DNA of 64,000 nt from Deltaproteobacteria bacterium (GTDB taxonomy: Bacteria > Bdellovibrionota > Bdellovibrionia > Bdellovibrionales > Bdellovibrionaceae). Position 1 is the stretch's first letter, and each line of letters begins with the position of its first letter. A program made the translations under genes and the position numbers. Below the pieces are notes generated by a model. The model saw only the letters and a program-made list of their open reading frames with translations, was not told the origin of the DNA and searched no databases. Shown here piece after piece: positions 27,314 through 35,230 of the stretch. The stretch spans positions 248,001 through 312,000 of the forward strand of contig JAFLCC010000001.1 in NCBI GenBank assembly GCA_017302835.1, read 5' to 3'.

Positions 27314-28159
27314 ATGTTTAAGAAAACAAAATCAACTCCTTTTATCATTTATATCGTTTGCTTTTTTGGAGTCCTTCTTTCGGAGGGGAAAGAGAAACTC
27401 ATTGCGGGTCTTAAAGAAAAAAACAAAGAATACAGGTCAGAAATTAAAGAAGCAGAAGAGCTCATTATAAAAAAAAACAGATTGGGTGCGGTCAAGTTAT
27501 TATTAAAGACCCTTGAAAAAGAAAAATTGAACAAAGTTGCTACCTTAGAAATAAAGAAAATTCTGAAAGAAATCAATGGCCTTTTTTTAAACGAAAAAGT
27601 GCAACAAAACTATGAGTTAGCATTAAACCTAAAAAATTCAGACATCAATCAATCAAATCAAAAATTGGAAGAGGCCCTTAGTTGGGAGCCCGATAATTTT
27701 AATATCATTTCTGAACTCGCTCGTCAAAAAATTAAAGCAAAAGATTGTAAAAACATAATAGGAGTGTTGGAAAATGCTGCTGCCATAAATCCTTGGGATG
27801 AGGCTATTAACTTAACCCTGGGGCAGGGATACTTTTGCAATAATGAAATGGCCAAATTGGCTCAAATTATATTAAGGAATAAAGATTCTAAAAGAAAAAA
27901 ATTTAGCTCCGAATGGTTACAATTAGAATTTTTAAATAAACTGAAAAACAAAGAAATTAATAAATGTAAAGAATTATTGAAAGAATTCAAAGATAAAGAT
28001 CCTAACAATCTACAAATTGAGGTTTTAGAAACTTTGCTTTTTAAAAACAATCCTGCTTCTTTAGCCTGCAAGTCAATGAGTCCTAATTTGTTATGGAAGT
28101 ATCAATTCGATCCTTATTTTTGTGAGCTGGAAAAATTAGTAGAACTTATTGAAAAGTAA
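27314..28159 (+). CDS. exported TPR-like repeat protein
   Basis: A 281-residue protein with a short signal peptide (about 1-23) and a mature helical region. Around residues 95-175 it shows TPR-like spacing: EEALSWEPDNFNIISELARQ and ENAAAINPWDEAINLTLGQG both have the Pro-Asp/Trp-Asp turn that opens a helix pair. Such repeats bind protein partners. Several cysteines are present (KDCKNI, YFCNNE, NKCKELL). No family name can be given. It follows ftsK after 23 bases and precedes the lipoprotein-dapF genes. Confidence 0.7.
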   Translation: MFKKTKSTPFIIYIVCFFGVLLSEGKEKLIAGLKEKNKEYRSEIKEAEELIIKKNRLGAVKLLLKTLEKEKLNKVATLEIKKILKEINGLFLNEKVQQNYELALNLKNSDINQSNQKLEEALSWEPDNFNIISELARQKIKAKDCKNIIGVLENAAAINPWDEAINLTLGQGYFCNNEMAKLAQIILRNKDSKRKKFSSEWLQLEFLNKLKNKEINKCKELLKEFKDKDPNNLQIEVLETLLFKNNPASLACKSMSPNLLWKYQFDPYFCELEKLVELIEK

Positions 28160-28194
28160 ATTGATCTTTATCGTAAAAAAGAATAGACAAAGAC

Positions 28195-28398
28195 ATGACT
28201 AAAAACAGATATTGTTTTGTTTTATTATTGATGTGGCAGCTATTTCTTAGCGCGTGTGGGGTCAAAGGCAAGCCACTGCCACCACTTCAAGAACCATTTA
28301 TTTCAAGTGGGAATAGGCAAGAGGATTTGCAAAAGCGAGAAAAAAATCAAAAAAAACAACAACTATTGCCAAACGAAAAAAATGCTAATGGACGTTAA
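28195..28398 (+). CDS. LptM-like small lipoprotein
   Basis: A 67-residue lipoprotein precursor: N-terminal MTKNRYCF, a hydrophobic run and a lipobox LSAC with the acceptor Cys at about 21. The mature start CGVKGKPLPP closely matches the CGxKGPLYxPP opening of the YifL/LptM family, followed by a charged tail. In E. coli that protein helps LptD, the LPS translocon, mature, and its gene also lies directly before dapF, as here. The last 11 bases overlap dapF. The name is inferred from motif and synteny. Confidence 0.75.
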   Translation: MTKNRYCFVLLLMWQLFLSACGVKGKPLPPLQEPFISSGNRQEDLQKREKNQKKQQLLPNEKNANGR

Positions 28399-29275
28399 TA
28401 TATTTTTTAAATATTCTGGAGCAGGAAATACTTTTTTGTTAGCAAAAGCAAAACCGTCAACAGAATTTTCTGCAACTCAAGAATTTGTAAAAAGAATTTG
28501 CAATCCAACGGAGGGCTTTGCGGCCGACGGGGTGTTATTTCTAGAAAAAAAAGAAGATCGTATCGTTTGGACTTTTTATAATGCCGATGGATCTAGTGCA
28601 GAAATGTGTGGGAATGCCGCAAGGTGTGCCTATGCTTTTTCGCGTGATCATTTTTTTGGTGATGCAGAAGAAAACAAGCCGAAAATTATTTACTTTCAAA
28701 CACTTGCAGGAATTATAAAAGCAGAAAAAATAAACGATAAAATTTGCATTGAAATGCCTGAAGTTAAAAATGAATTAGGTGAAATTGAGTTTGTAAAATT
28801 TCAAAATCAATTCATGAAATATATCAAAGATCATTACCCTACTGAGATACTTGAAATGCAAACTATTTTTGACAAGAGCTTGGTGCAGGAATCTTTTTTA
28901 TCTTTAAACACAGGTGTTCCTCATTTTTTAATTCAGGTAAAAGAATATTCTGAATATTTAGAGTTAAGAAAATTTTGTTCAAGAGTCAGAAGTCTTCCTC
29001 TTTTTCCAAGAGGTACAAATGTTACCTTGCTAAAAATTCAAGATATTAAATCAGAGGCTGTGGCGGTAACGTTCGAGCGAGGAGTCGAAGACTTTACCGC
29101 TGCTTGTGGAACCGGGGCTGTCGCTGTGGGTATTTTTTTGGAACAAAAATATCATCAAAAAATTTCGACAATAAAAATGCCTGGCGGTAGGCTTGTCGTA
29201 GAAACCAATCAGGCGACAACGAAAAAGCCTTTTTTAATAGGCGAAGCCCACTTTGTAGGGAAAATTGTTTTATAA
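28388..29275 (+). CDS. dapF: diaminopimelate epimerase
   Basis: DapF converts LL- to meso-diaminopimelate for lysine and peptidoglycan synthesis. The catalytic pair is Cys74 in AEMCGNAARC and Cys240 in TAACGTGAVA. Other landmarks are FFKYSGAGNTF near the start, NADGSSAE and the later GVPHFLI. The start is set at ATG 28388 (the in-frame ATG 28382 is an alternative), since an upstream extension would only read the lipoprotein gene out of frame. At 295 residues it is slightly longer than the usual 275. Confidence 0.95.
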   Translation: MDVNIFFKYSGAGNTFLLAKAKPSTEFSATQEFVKRICNPTEGFAADGVLFLEKKEDRIVWTFYNADGSSAEMCGNAARCAYAFSRDHFFGDAEENKPKIIYFQTLAGIIKAEKINDKICIEMPEVKNELGEIEFVKFQNQFMKYIKDHYPTEILEMQTIFDKSLVQESFLSLNTGVPHFLIQVKEYSEYLELRKFCSRVRSLPLFPRGTNVTLLKIQDIKSEAVAVTFERGVEDFTAACGTGAVAVGIFLEQKYHQKISTIKMPGGRLVVETNQATTKKPFLIGEAHFVGKIVL

Positions 29276-29310
29276 AAATCTGTATAAAGAAGTAAGGAGA
29301 TGGTCATAAA

Positions 29311-30189
29311 ATGGAAAAATTCAAAGGTATTTTTACAGCTTTAATAACACCATTCAAAAATGGTAAGATTGATTTTTCGTCTCTAGAAAAACTGGTAAAG
29401 TTTCAAATAAACAAGGGAGTTAATGGTTTTGTAATTAATGGAACAACGGCAGAGTCTCCGAATTTGTCCAGTGAAGAAGTGAATGAAATTTTTAAAAAGG
29501 TAAAAGGTTGGGCTGGTTCTTTGCCCTTAATTGTTGGCACGGGTACGAATTCAACAAGTCAAACTATAGAAAACACTAAAAAGGCTCAGCTCATGGGTGC
29601 CGACGCGGCCCTTGTTGTTGTGCCTTATTACAACAAGCCTCCTCAAAGAGGACTAGAATTGCATTTTAGGGCTGTTGCTAAATCAACCAATTTACCAGTG
29701 ATCCTATACAACGTGCCCGGCCGAACGATTACTTCTTTAGACCCAGAAACAGTAAAAAAGATTTCTCTTGAACCCAATGTGATAGGGATTAAAGAAGCAT
29801 CTGGAAAAATGGATGTCGCAGAAAAAATCTTGGATTTAATGAGTCAATCATTTCTTATGCTTTCAGGTGATGACGCTAGTTACGTAGATTTTCTTGGCGT
29901 TGGAGGGCATGGCGTGATTTCAGTTGCAAGTCACATTATACCCAATCAATTTGTGGATTGGACAACTCTTGTTAAAAATAATCAATTAGAACAAGCTAGA
30001 AAAGAAATAAAAAAATATGAAAGACTTATTAACTTACTTTTTGTTGAGGCAAATCCTATTCCAGTAAAAAAGGCTCTGGAATTTATGGGAATAATTGAAA
30101 GCGCTGAATGCCGTTTGCCATTGGTAGAACTCAAGGAAGTCTATTCAGAAGCATTAAAAGAAGAAATGAAAAATGTGGGTTTATTATGA
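29311..30189 (+). CDS. dapA: 4-hydroxy-tetrahydrodipicolinate synthase
   Basis: DapA condenses pyruvate and aspartate semialdehyde. The 292-residue TIM-barrel protein has GIFTALITPFKNGKID, the substrate motif NGTTAESPNLSSEE, YYNKPPQRG with the relay tyrosine, VPGRT and the Schiff-base lysine in GIKEASGKMD. The usual GTTGE reads GTTAE. An AAGGAGATGG ribosome site precedes the ATG. The stop overlaps the dapB start (ATGA), so dapF-dapA-dapB form a coupled operon. Confidence 0.95.
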   Translation: MEKFKGIFTALITPFKNGKIDFSSLEKLVKFQINKGVNGFVINGTTAESPNLSSEEVNEIFKKVKGWAGSLPLIVGTGTNSTSQTIENTKKAQLMGADAALVVVPYYNKPPQRGLELHFRAVAKSTNLPVILYNVPGRTITSLDPETVKKISLEPNVIGIKEASGKMDVAEKILDLMSQSFLMLSGDDASYVDFLGVGGHGVISVASHIIPNQFVDWTTLVKNNQLEQARKEIKKYERLINLLFVEANPIPVKKALEFMGIIESAECRLPLVELKEVYSEALKEEMKNVGLL

Positions 30190-30896
30190 AGTCATTAAAT
30201 ATCGGAGTTATTGGTGCCTCTGGTAAAATAGGGAAAGAATTAATTTCTATAATTGAAGAGAAGCAACATATCCCTTTCTTTGGTATTTATGCAAAAAACA
30301 AACCTACGGGATACTTGAATAAGGCTTTAGATATTACTTCTGAAAACAATTATTCTTTAGCAGAAAAGGTTGATATTTGGATCGATTTTTCTTTGCCTGA
30401 AAGTTTTGAAAAATTTATTCCTCAGGTGGCTAGCTTTCATAAACCTATTATTTCGGGAACTACGGGTTTGACTCCAGCACAAAAAGAAATTCTTAAGGAG
30501 GCTGCAGGAAAGTGTCCCATTTTGTGGTCTTCAAATATGAGTATTGGTATTGCTGTATTAGCAGAAGCCCTAAACGTCTTTAAGAGAATTAAACATTTTG
30601 ATTTTCAAATAGAAGAGCTTCATCATCGAAGAAAAAAGGACGCACCCAGTGGCACGGCAGTAACATTACAAAATAAATTGGTCGATGTTATTGAAAAAGA
30701 AGCTCCTCCTCCGGTTTCGATAAGAGGTGGTGGTATTTTTGGAATTCATAAGATATGGGCTATGTCAGAGCAAGAGGTTATCACATTTGAGCATCAAGCG
30801 CTTAATCGTCGAGTTTTTGCTGAGGGAGCTATGTTCGCAGGATTAAAACTGTTAGGGAAACCAAATGGCTTTTATGAGTTGAAAGATTTGTTGTGA
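30186..30896 (+). CDS. dapB: 4-hydroxy-tetrahydrodipicolinate reductase
   Basis: DapB is the next step after DapA. It has the NAD(P) motif IGVIGASGKIGKE, FSLPESFEKF, SGTTGLTPAQ, the conserved SSNMSIGIAVLAE, and the catalytic-site run EELHHRRKKDAPSGTA. The start at ATG 30186 overlaps the dapA stop; 236 residues is a little short of the usual 240-270, mainly in the N-terminal domain. Its TGA overlaps the GTG of the next gene. Confidence 0.95.
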   Translation: MKSLNIGVIGASGKIGKELISIIEEKQHIPFFGIYAKNKPTGYLNKALDITSENNYSLAEKVDIWIDFSLPESFEKFIPQVASFHKPIISGTTGLTPAQKEILKEAAGKCPILWSSNMSIGIAVLAEALNVFKRIKHFDFQIEELHHRRKKDAPSGTAVTLQNKLVDVIEKEAPPPVSIRGGGIFGIHKIWAMSEQEVITFEHQALNRRVFAEGAMFAGLKLLGKPNGFYELKDLL

Positions 30897-31363
30897 ACAG
30901 TTGCCTGATTCGCTTTCAGTTTAGTACCTTGGATTCAAAAGATAAAATCAAAGCATTTATTCAAGATTTTAAATCAAAATTTGATATCGAAAAAGTTTCT
31001 TCTGTTTTTAAAAGAAGAACGAATAAGCTCTCTGACCTCTATGATCTTCAAGAGTTTGTTGCCAAAGTAAGGACGACTATCCCTTCAATGGAATTAAAAG
31101 TAAAAATCAATATTCAAAAATTAAATAGCTATAACTCCTTTAAAATAGAATTATTGGCCTATGATGGAGAAACGAAAATAACTCCGCAATTAACTCTTCC
31201 ACATCCAAATCTCTATTTGGACTCTTTGATTCTTCACTGTTCAGCAGAGATCTGGCCGGAATACATTCATCCTATTTATCGTAAAACTTTAAAAACATGT
31301 GATCTGGAGAGAAATATTGAGGGTTTAGATTTTTTATATCAGGGTAAGTTTTTTTTAGATTGA
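30893..31363 (+). CDS. degenerate HPPK (FolK)-like protein
   Basis: This 156-residue protein lines up with hydroxymethyl-dihydropterin pyrophosphokinase along its whole length. IEKVSSVFKRR matches the SSxYxT strand, DLQEFVAKVRT the FLNAVxxxxT helix, and LTLPHPNLYLDSLILHCSAE plus IWPEYIHP the C-terminal LxxPHPxxxxRxFVLxPLxEIAP run. The magnesium-binding DLD motif is replaced by Lys-Ile-Glu and the Arg/Trp substrate residues are missing, so normal folate-pathway activity is doubtful. The GTG start overlaps the dapB stop (GTGA). The relation is my reading of the sequence; a role is unknown. Confidence 0.6.
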   Translation: MNSCLIRFQFSTLDSKDKIKAFIQDFKSKFDIEKVSSVFKRRTNKLSDLYDLQEFVAKVRTTIPSMELKVKINIQKLNSYNSFKIELLAYDGETKITPQLTLPHPNLYLDSLILHCSAEIWPEYIHPIYRKTLKTCDLERNIEGLDFLYQGKFFLD

Positions 31364-31406
31364 TTCTGTCTTGACATTTTTAAGAGCTAAAGACTTAATT
31401 GTTTTA

Positions 31407-31844
31407 ATGTTTAAAAATTTTATTATCTTCATTAATTTTTTTTTTCTAATAAGTTGTGTGACTCCTACGGGAGCTGTTATTAATGAATCAGATATAAGTT
31501 TAACTGAGACAAGAAAAGTTATTTTTAAAATGTTTGGAGAACCCAAGTCGATTTCTCAAAACGGAAGAGAATTAATTACAGAATTCATGGATAAAAAGGG
31601 AAGAATTCTTGAGTCTGCTAAAAAAGGTAAAGAAAGACGTTACGCCCATATCACCATCCTAGGCGAAAGGCGACCCTATAAAATTGTTGTTAATGCGGTT
31701 GTTGAGACTCTTGTCGAGGGAAATGAGTATGAATTGGCAGGAGATGATGAGGTTCTTTCAGAATCCCTAGCTAAGGACCTGAAGAAGGAACTCCTCAAAA
31801 GTCTCGATAATCGCAATATGTTTGACGATTTTAAACCTTTCTAA
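31407..31844 (+). CDS. putative lipoprotein of unknown function
   Basis: The ATG at 31407 gives a 145-residue precursor with MFKNF, a hydrophobic run and lipobox LISC (Cys at about 17). A longer in-frame start at 31371 (TTG) would place 12 extra residues before the signal and is less likely. The mature part has ETRKVIFKMFGEP, a pattern seen in BamE/SmpA-like proteins (short helix, then a GxP turn), but the match is too weak for a name. It sits at the end of the dap cluster, 14 bases before the next gene. Confidence 0.7.
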   Translation: MFKNFIIFINFFFLISCVTPTGAVINESDISLTETRKVIFKMFGEPKSISQNGRELITEFMDKKGRILESAKKGKERRYAHITILGERRPYKIVVNAVVETLVEGNEYELAGDDEVLSESLAKDLKKELLKSLDNRNMFDDFKPF

Positions 31845-31858
31845 GATTCTGATAACAG

Positions 31859-33934
31859 ATGAGTATTTTAAATATTGCTCTTATCATGGGCGTTTTTTTA
31901 ACGACTTGGCTTTTTCCATCAACGATGGATCGACGAAAATTTATTTCTCTCACCCAACAGGTAACAATCAAAACTAATAAAAACAGTCCTCCGCGAATTG
32001 CATTCGACGCAATTCAAACAGAGACTCATAAAGATGAGGAGAAGAAAAATTTAAATTCGAATATTATTTATCTTTCAACACAAAACAACCAGGCCCCAGA
32101 AGAAGATCCTAGGCCACTTTTAAGGAAGATGGTTTTGTCACCGATAAATGTTATCAAGGAAAAACAAGTTATTTTTCAAGCTCCTACTGAAGAAGAGGAA
32201 ACCGTTGGATATAAAACGGAGCCTGCTGGTTCTGATAATTCATGGATGCAAGAATTAAGACCCTATTTAAGAAAAAAACTTTCTGAATCTTCAAACATAC
32301 AAGGGACAAATAAACCTTTGCATGAAAGTCTAGAGGATGAGGCTCTCTATTCGGAAACGGCAGTCAATTTATTGGACAAAAAAAGAATTACAAAGAGCCG
32401 ATCAAAAAGTCGTGATGAAAGAATTTATCAAAATGTGAGTGATCAAAGTCAAGCAAGTGTAGATAAAGATTCAGTTGATTCTGAAAAAAACGTTGTTGTG
32501 GGATTGCTTGAAATAAAAGATGGACTGGCAATTACAAACGATCACCACATTGAGATACGAAGATATGAAGAGGGAGCCTTTCAAGAAAAGGGTAGTTTTG
32601 ATTTAATTCAGGGAACCTATCAGCTCGAGGTTGCAAAACCCAGAGGCTATATTCTGGCCAGATTACTGAATGAAAATGGAAAAATTCTAGGTGAAGGGGT
32701 TGGTAGAGTATCGGATGTCAAATGGAATAAATTTCATACTCATGCGGGACCGAAAATATACATTACTAAAAAGGTGGATATAAAGGGAAGAACCGTGAGT
32801 GCCTACAATCTTGAAAAGGTAGAGGCCCTAAGCACGCCAGGAAAGGCCGGTGTTTTTAAGGGTTACGTTTCTCAGTCCTTAGATAAGACAGGTCGAGTGG
32901 CTTTAGATAATATTGTCGCTGGTTCATCGACTAATTTGGTTTCTCGGGTAAAAGGCCATTTAACAACTCAACAAATTATTATTGCCGGAGCCGAATTTGA
33001 AAATATTGTTTACCCTCAGAAAATGATTGAATCATTAAAAGCAATGGTATCAGAGCAACGACAACAAAATTTGAATGATCCAAATTTATCAGTCATCATG
33101 GGTCAAGTTCTTTTCGATAAAAAGTCCATGTCGGGAGTGAGGGTACATTTAGAAAACTACAATGAGCTAGAACCAATTTATTTCAATACATTGATGTTGC
33201 CGGATTCAAATTTAAAAACAACTTCTGAAAACGGATACTTTGCTTTCATTGGAGCGCCCGATGAATTACATCATCTGGTGGCCTTCAGAGGTGAAAACTA
33301 TTTTGGACATGTTAACACGAAGGTGAATGCAGGAATTCTTTCTTATGCAAAGATTGAAAGTACTGTTAAAACGGAAGAAGTTGAAATTAAAGTTTACGAT
33401 GCTTTTAGAGGTCAGGCTCAGAGTGCTGAACTTACCCTGCAAAGTTTAAGTGAGAAAGTGCAAGTGGATCAGGGCGCTCAATCTGTTTTTTTACCAGCAG
33501 TTGAAAGGTGGAGCTTGTTGCATGCCAAACCAAGTCTTGATTATCAACCCGCTTACTATACTTATGTTGATAAAACAGATTACATCAATGTCCCGCTGAT
33601 TTCTAAGGCTTGGTTATGGCAGATAGTTTCTCAACTAAATATCAAAGTAGATCTTAAAAGTGGAATGGTTTTAGGTTTTGTTCATGATGAGAACTTTTCA
33701 GTAGAGATTCCCAATTATGAAAGCATGAATAAAAACGTAATTTATTTTGATTATGCGGGGAGAATCTTAAAACAACCCAGTGGGACAATGGGCGGAGGCT
33801 TTATTATTTTTAACCTTCCAGAAGATTCTTTAGAAATTTTAGTACTTGGGGCGAAATCTCAGAAAATATATTCAAGAATGACGCCATTGAAGGCTCAGGA
33901 TTTATATGTTTTTAACTTCAAATTGGATAATTAG
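31859..33934 (+). CDS. large N-terminally anchored protein of unknown function (691 aa)
   Basis: I do not recognise this protein. One hydrophobic segment (about 3-20, with Trp and Leu) anchors it, followed by a long Glu/Lys/Ser-rich, probably disordered stretch to about 210. After that the sequence is beta-rich: GTYQLEVAKPRGYILARLLN and VRVHLENYNELEP resemble carboxypeptidase-regulatory or transthyretin-like modules. It probably works in the periplasm. It overlaps the convergent murD by 17 bases. Bdellovibrio-type genomes hold many such proteins; no role can be assigned. Confidence 0.7.
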   Translation: MSILNIALIMGVFLTTWLFPSTMDRRKFISLTQQVTIKTNKNSPPRIAFDAIQTETHKDEEKKNLNSNIIYLSTQNNQAPEEDPRPLLRKMVLSPINVIKEKQVIFQAPTEEEETVGYKTEPAGSDNSWMQELRPYLRKKLSESSNIQGTNKPLHESLEDEALYSETAVNLLDKKRITKSRSKSRDERIYQNVSDQSQASVDKDSVDSEKNVVVGLLEIKDGLAITNDHHIEIRRYEEGAFQEKGSFDLIQGTYQLEVAKPRGYILARLLNENGKILGEGVGRVSDVKWNKFHTHAGPKIYITKKVDIKGRTVSAYNLEKVEALSTPGKAGVFKGYVSQSLDKTGRVALDNIVAGSSTNLVSRVKGHLTTQQIIIAGAEFENIVYPQKMIESLKAMVSEQRQQNLNDPNLSVIMGQVLFDKKSMSGVRVHLENYNELEPIYFNTLMLPDSNLKTTSENGYFAFIGAPDELHHLVAFRGENYFGHVNTKVNAGILSYAKIESTVKTEEVEIKVYDAFRGQAQSAELTLQSLSEKVQVDQGAQSVFLPAVERWSLLHAKPSLDYQPAYYTYVDKTDYINVPLISKAWLWQIVSQLNIKVDLKSGMVLGFVHDENFSVEIPNYESMNKNVIYFDYAGRILKQPSGTMGGGFIIFNLPEDSLEILVLGAKSQKIYSRMTPLKAQDLYVFNFKLDN

Positions 33935-35219
33935 TTTTAACCCAGTTTTTAAAAAATTCACCGCGCTCCTCAAAATTTTTAAACTCATCATAGCTTGTAC
34001 CCCCTGGGCTTAAAAGAACGACATCTCCCTTATGTATTAAAGAGTTTAAGTTTTTTAAAAGCTCTGATAAAGAAGGATAACAAGGGCCATCAACTAACAG
34101 CTGAGCTTTTATATTAGAACCACTTTCACCAAAAAAGAGAGGAAAAATTTTCTTATTCATGAGTTTTGGCCTAAGTTCAGGCCATGGCAATTTTTTATCC
34201 TTGCCGCCCAGAAGCACAACAACTCTTTGATAATTTTTTTTAAACAAACAAGACTCAATGGCGGTTTCTACACTATCGATAGTTGTGGCTTTGCTGTCGT
34301 TGATAAATAAAAGCCCCTCGCAGCTACCAAGAACTTCTAATCGGTGCGATAAGCCAGAAAATTTTTTAATCTCTTCAATGCAAGATTTTGGGATTTCAGC
34401 AGCGAGAACTAAGTTTATGGCCAAAGCTAAATTATCCTGATTGTGTTTTCCAAGAATAACCGCCTCTTCCGGAGAAAATAATTTAATATGATGATCATGG
34501 GGGTCAGACCAAATCACATTGGACAAATTTTTGGTGGAAGCAAATGATTTTAAATCTCCCCCATGAGTGTTTAAAATCATTTTATTTTTTGTAAGAGATT
34601 GTATATGCCATTTCGTCTCATAATAGTGAAATAAATGATGATAACGTTCCAAATGATTCGGAGTTAAATAAGTTATAATGGAATAATCTAATTTGAGTTT
34701 CTCAGAGTTTTCAAGTTGATAGCTAGAAAGCTCAAGGACAATCCAGTTGGCCTTATTTTGAGGGTTTTGGATTAATGACAAGGCATACTCACAAAAAGGC
34801 GTTCCCAGATTTCCACCAACAAAGGCATTTCTATCAATAGACTTAAGTCCAGCTCCAATAAGAGAAGTGGTTGTGCTTTTCCCCAAAGATCCCGTGATTC
34901 CAATAATTTTTTCATCAGTTAAAAATGAACACGCCAAGTTAATTTCACTAGTGACGAAAGCACCTTGATCACGCCAGATTTTTATCAATGGATCGCTCAA
35001 TGGAAAACCAGGGGAAACGATGATCGTTTTTGGAAGTATCCTATTAAGCACCTGATCACGGTTTGTAAAGTCAGCTTCGGTAGACTTCTCATCAAAAGTA
35101 AATATGTCGTTAGGACCAAAGCCTGAGGCTAGCAAAAGGTGTTTGGCACTTAGGCCACTAAGACCTAGGCCGATGATACCTATCGGAGGTAGTAATTGAG
35201 TTTTTAAATTTATTAACAT
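33918..35219 (-). CDS. murD: UDP-N-acetylmuramoylalanine--D-glutamate ligase
   Basis: MurD adds D-Glu to the peptidoglycan precursor in the cytoplasm. The 433-residue protein has the N-terminal Rossmann-like GIIGLGLSGLSAKHLLL, the ATP loop GITGSLGKSTTTSLIG with the usual GTNGKST altered, LELSSYQLE, ITYLTPNHLERY, HNQDNLALAINL and the C-terminal FINDSKATTIDSVETAI. murD normally lies in the dcw cluster; here it stands alone. Its ATG is only 11 bases from the ATG of the divergent phosphoesterase. Confidence 0.92.
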   Translation of the reverse strand: MLINLKTQLLPPIGIIGLGLSGLSAKHLLLASGFGPNDIFTFDEKSTEADFTNRDQVLNRILPKTIIVSPGFPLSDPLIKIWRDQGAFVTSEINLACSFLTDEKIIGITGSLGKSTTTSLIGAGLKSIDRNAFVGGNLGTPFCEYALSLIQNPQNKANWIVLELSSYQLENSEKLKLDYSIITYLTPNHLERYHHLFHYYETKWHIQSLTKNKMILNTHGGDLKSFASTKNLSNVIWSDPHDHHIKLFSPEEAVILGKHNQDNLALAINLVLAAEIPKSCIEEIKKFSGLSHRLEVLGSCEGLLFINDSKATTIDSVETAIESCLFKKNYQRVVVLLGGKDKKLPWPELRPKLMNKKIFPLFFGESGSNIKAQLLVDGPCYPSLSELLKNLNSLIHKGDVVLLSPGGTSYDEFKNFEERGEFFKNWVKTNYPI

Positions 35220-35230
35220 AGATTTGTATT

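Noticed and set aside
28256-28387. Extended start for dapF reaching back to 28256
   Set aside because: The extra residues come from the lipoprotein gene read in another frame. Family alignment starts at the ATG at 28388.
30108-30185. Extended start for dapB reaching back to 30108
   Set aside because: It reads the end of dapA out of frame; DapB proteins start with the NAD motif directly after the ATG at 30186.
31371-31400. TTGACA at 31371 as a -35 box for the lipoprotein gene
   Set aside because: The best -10 match at 17 bases (CTTAAT) is weak, and the start codon would follow almost immediately. It may be chance.
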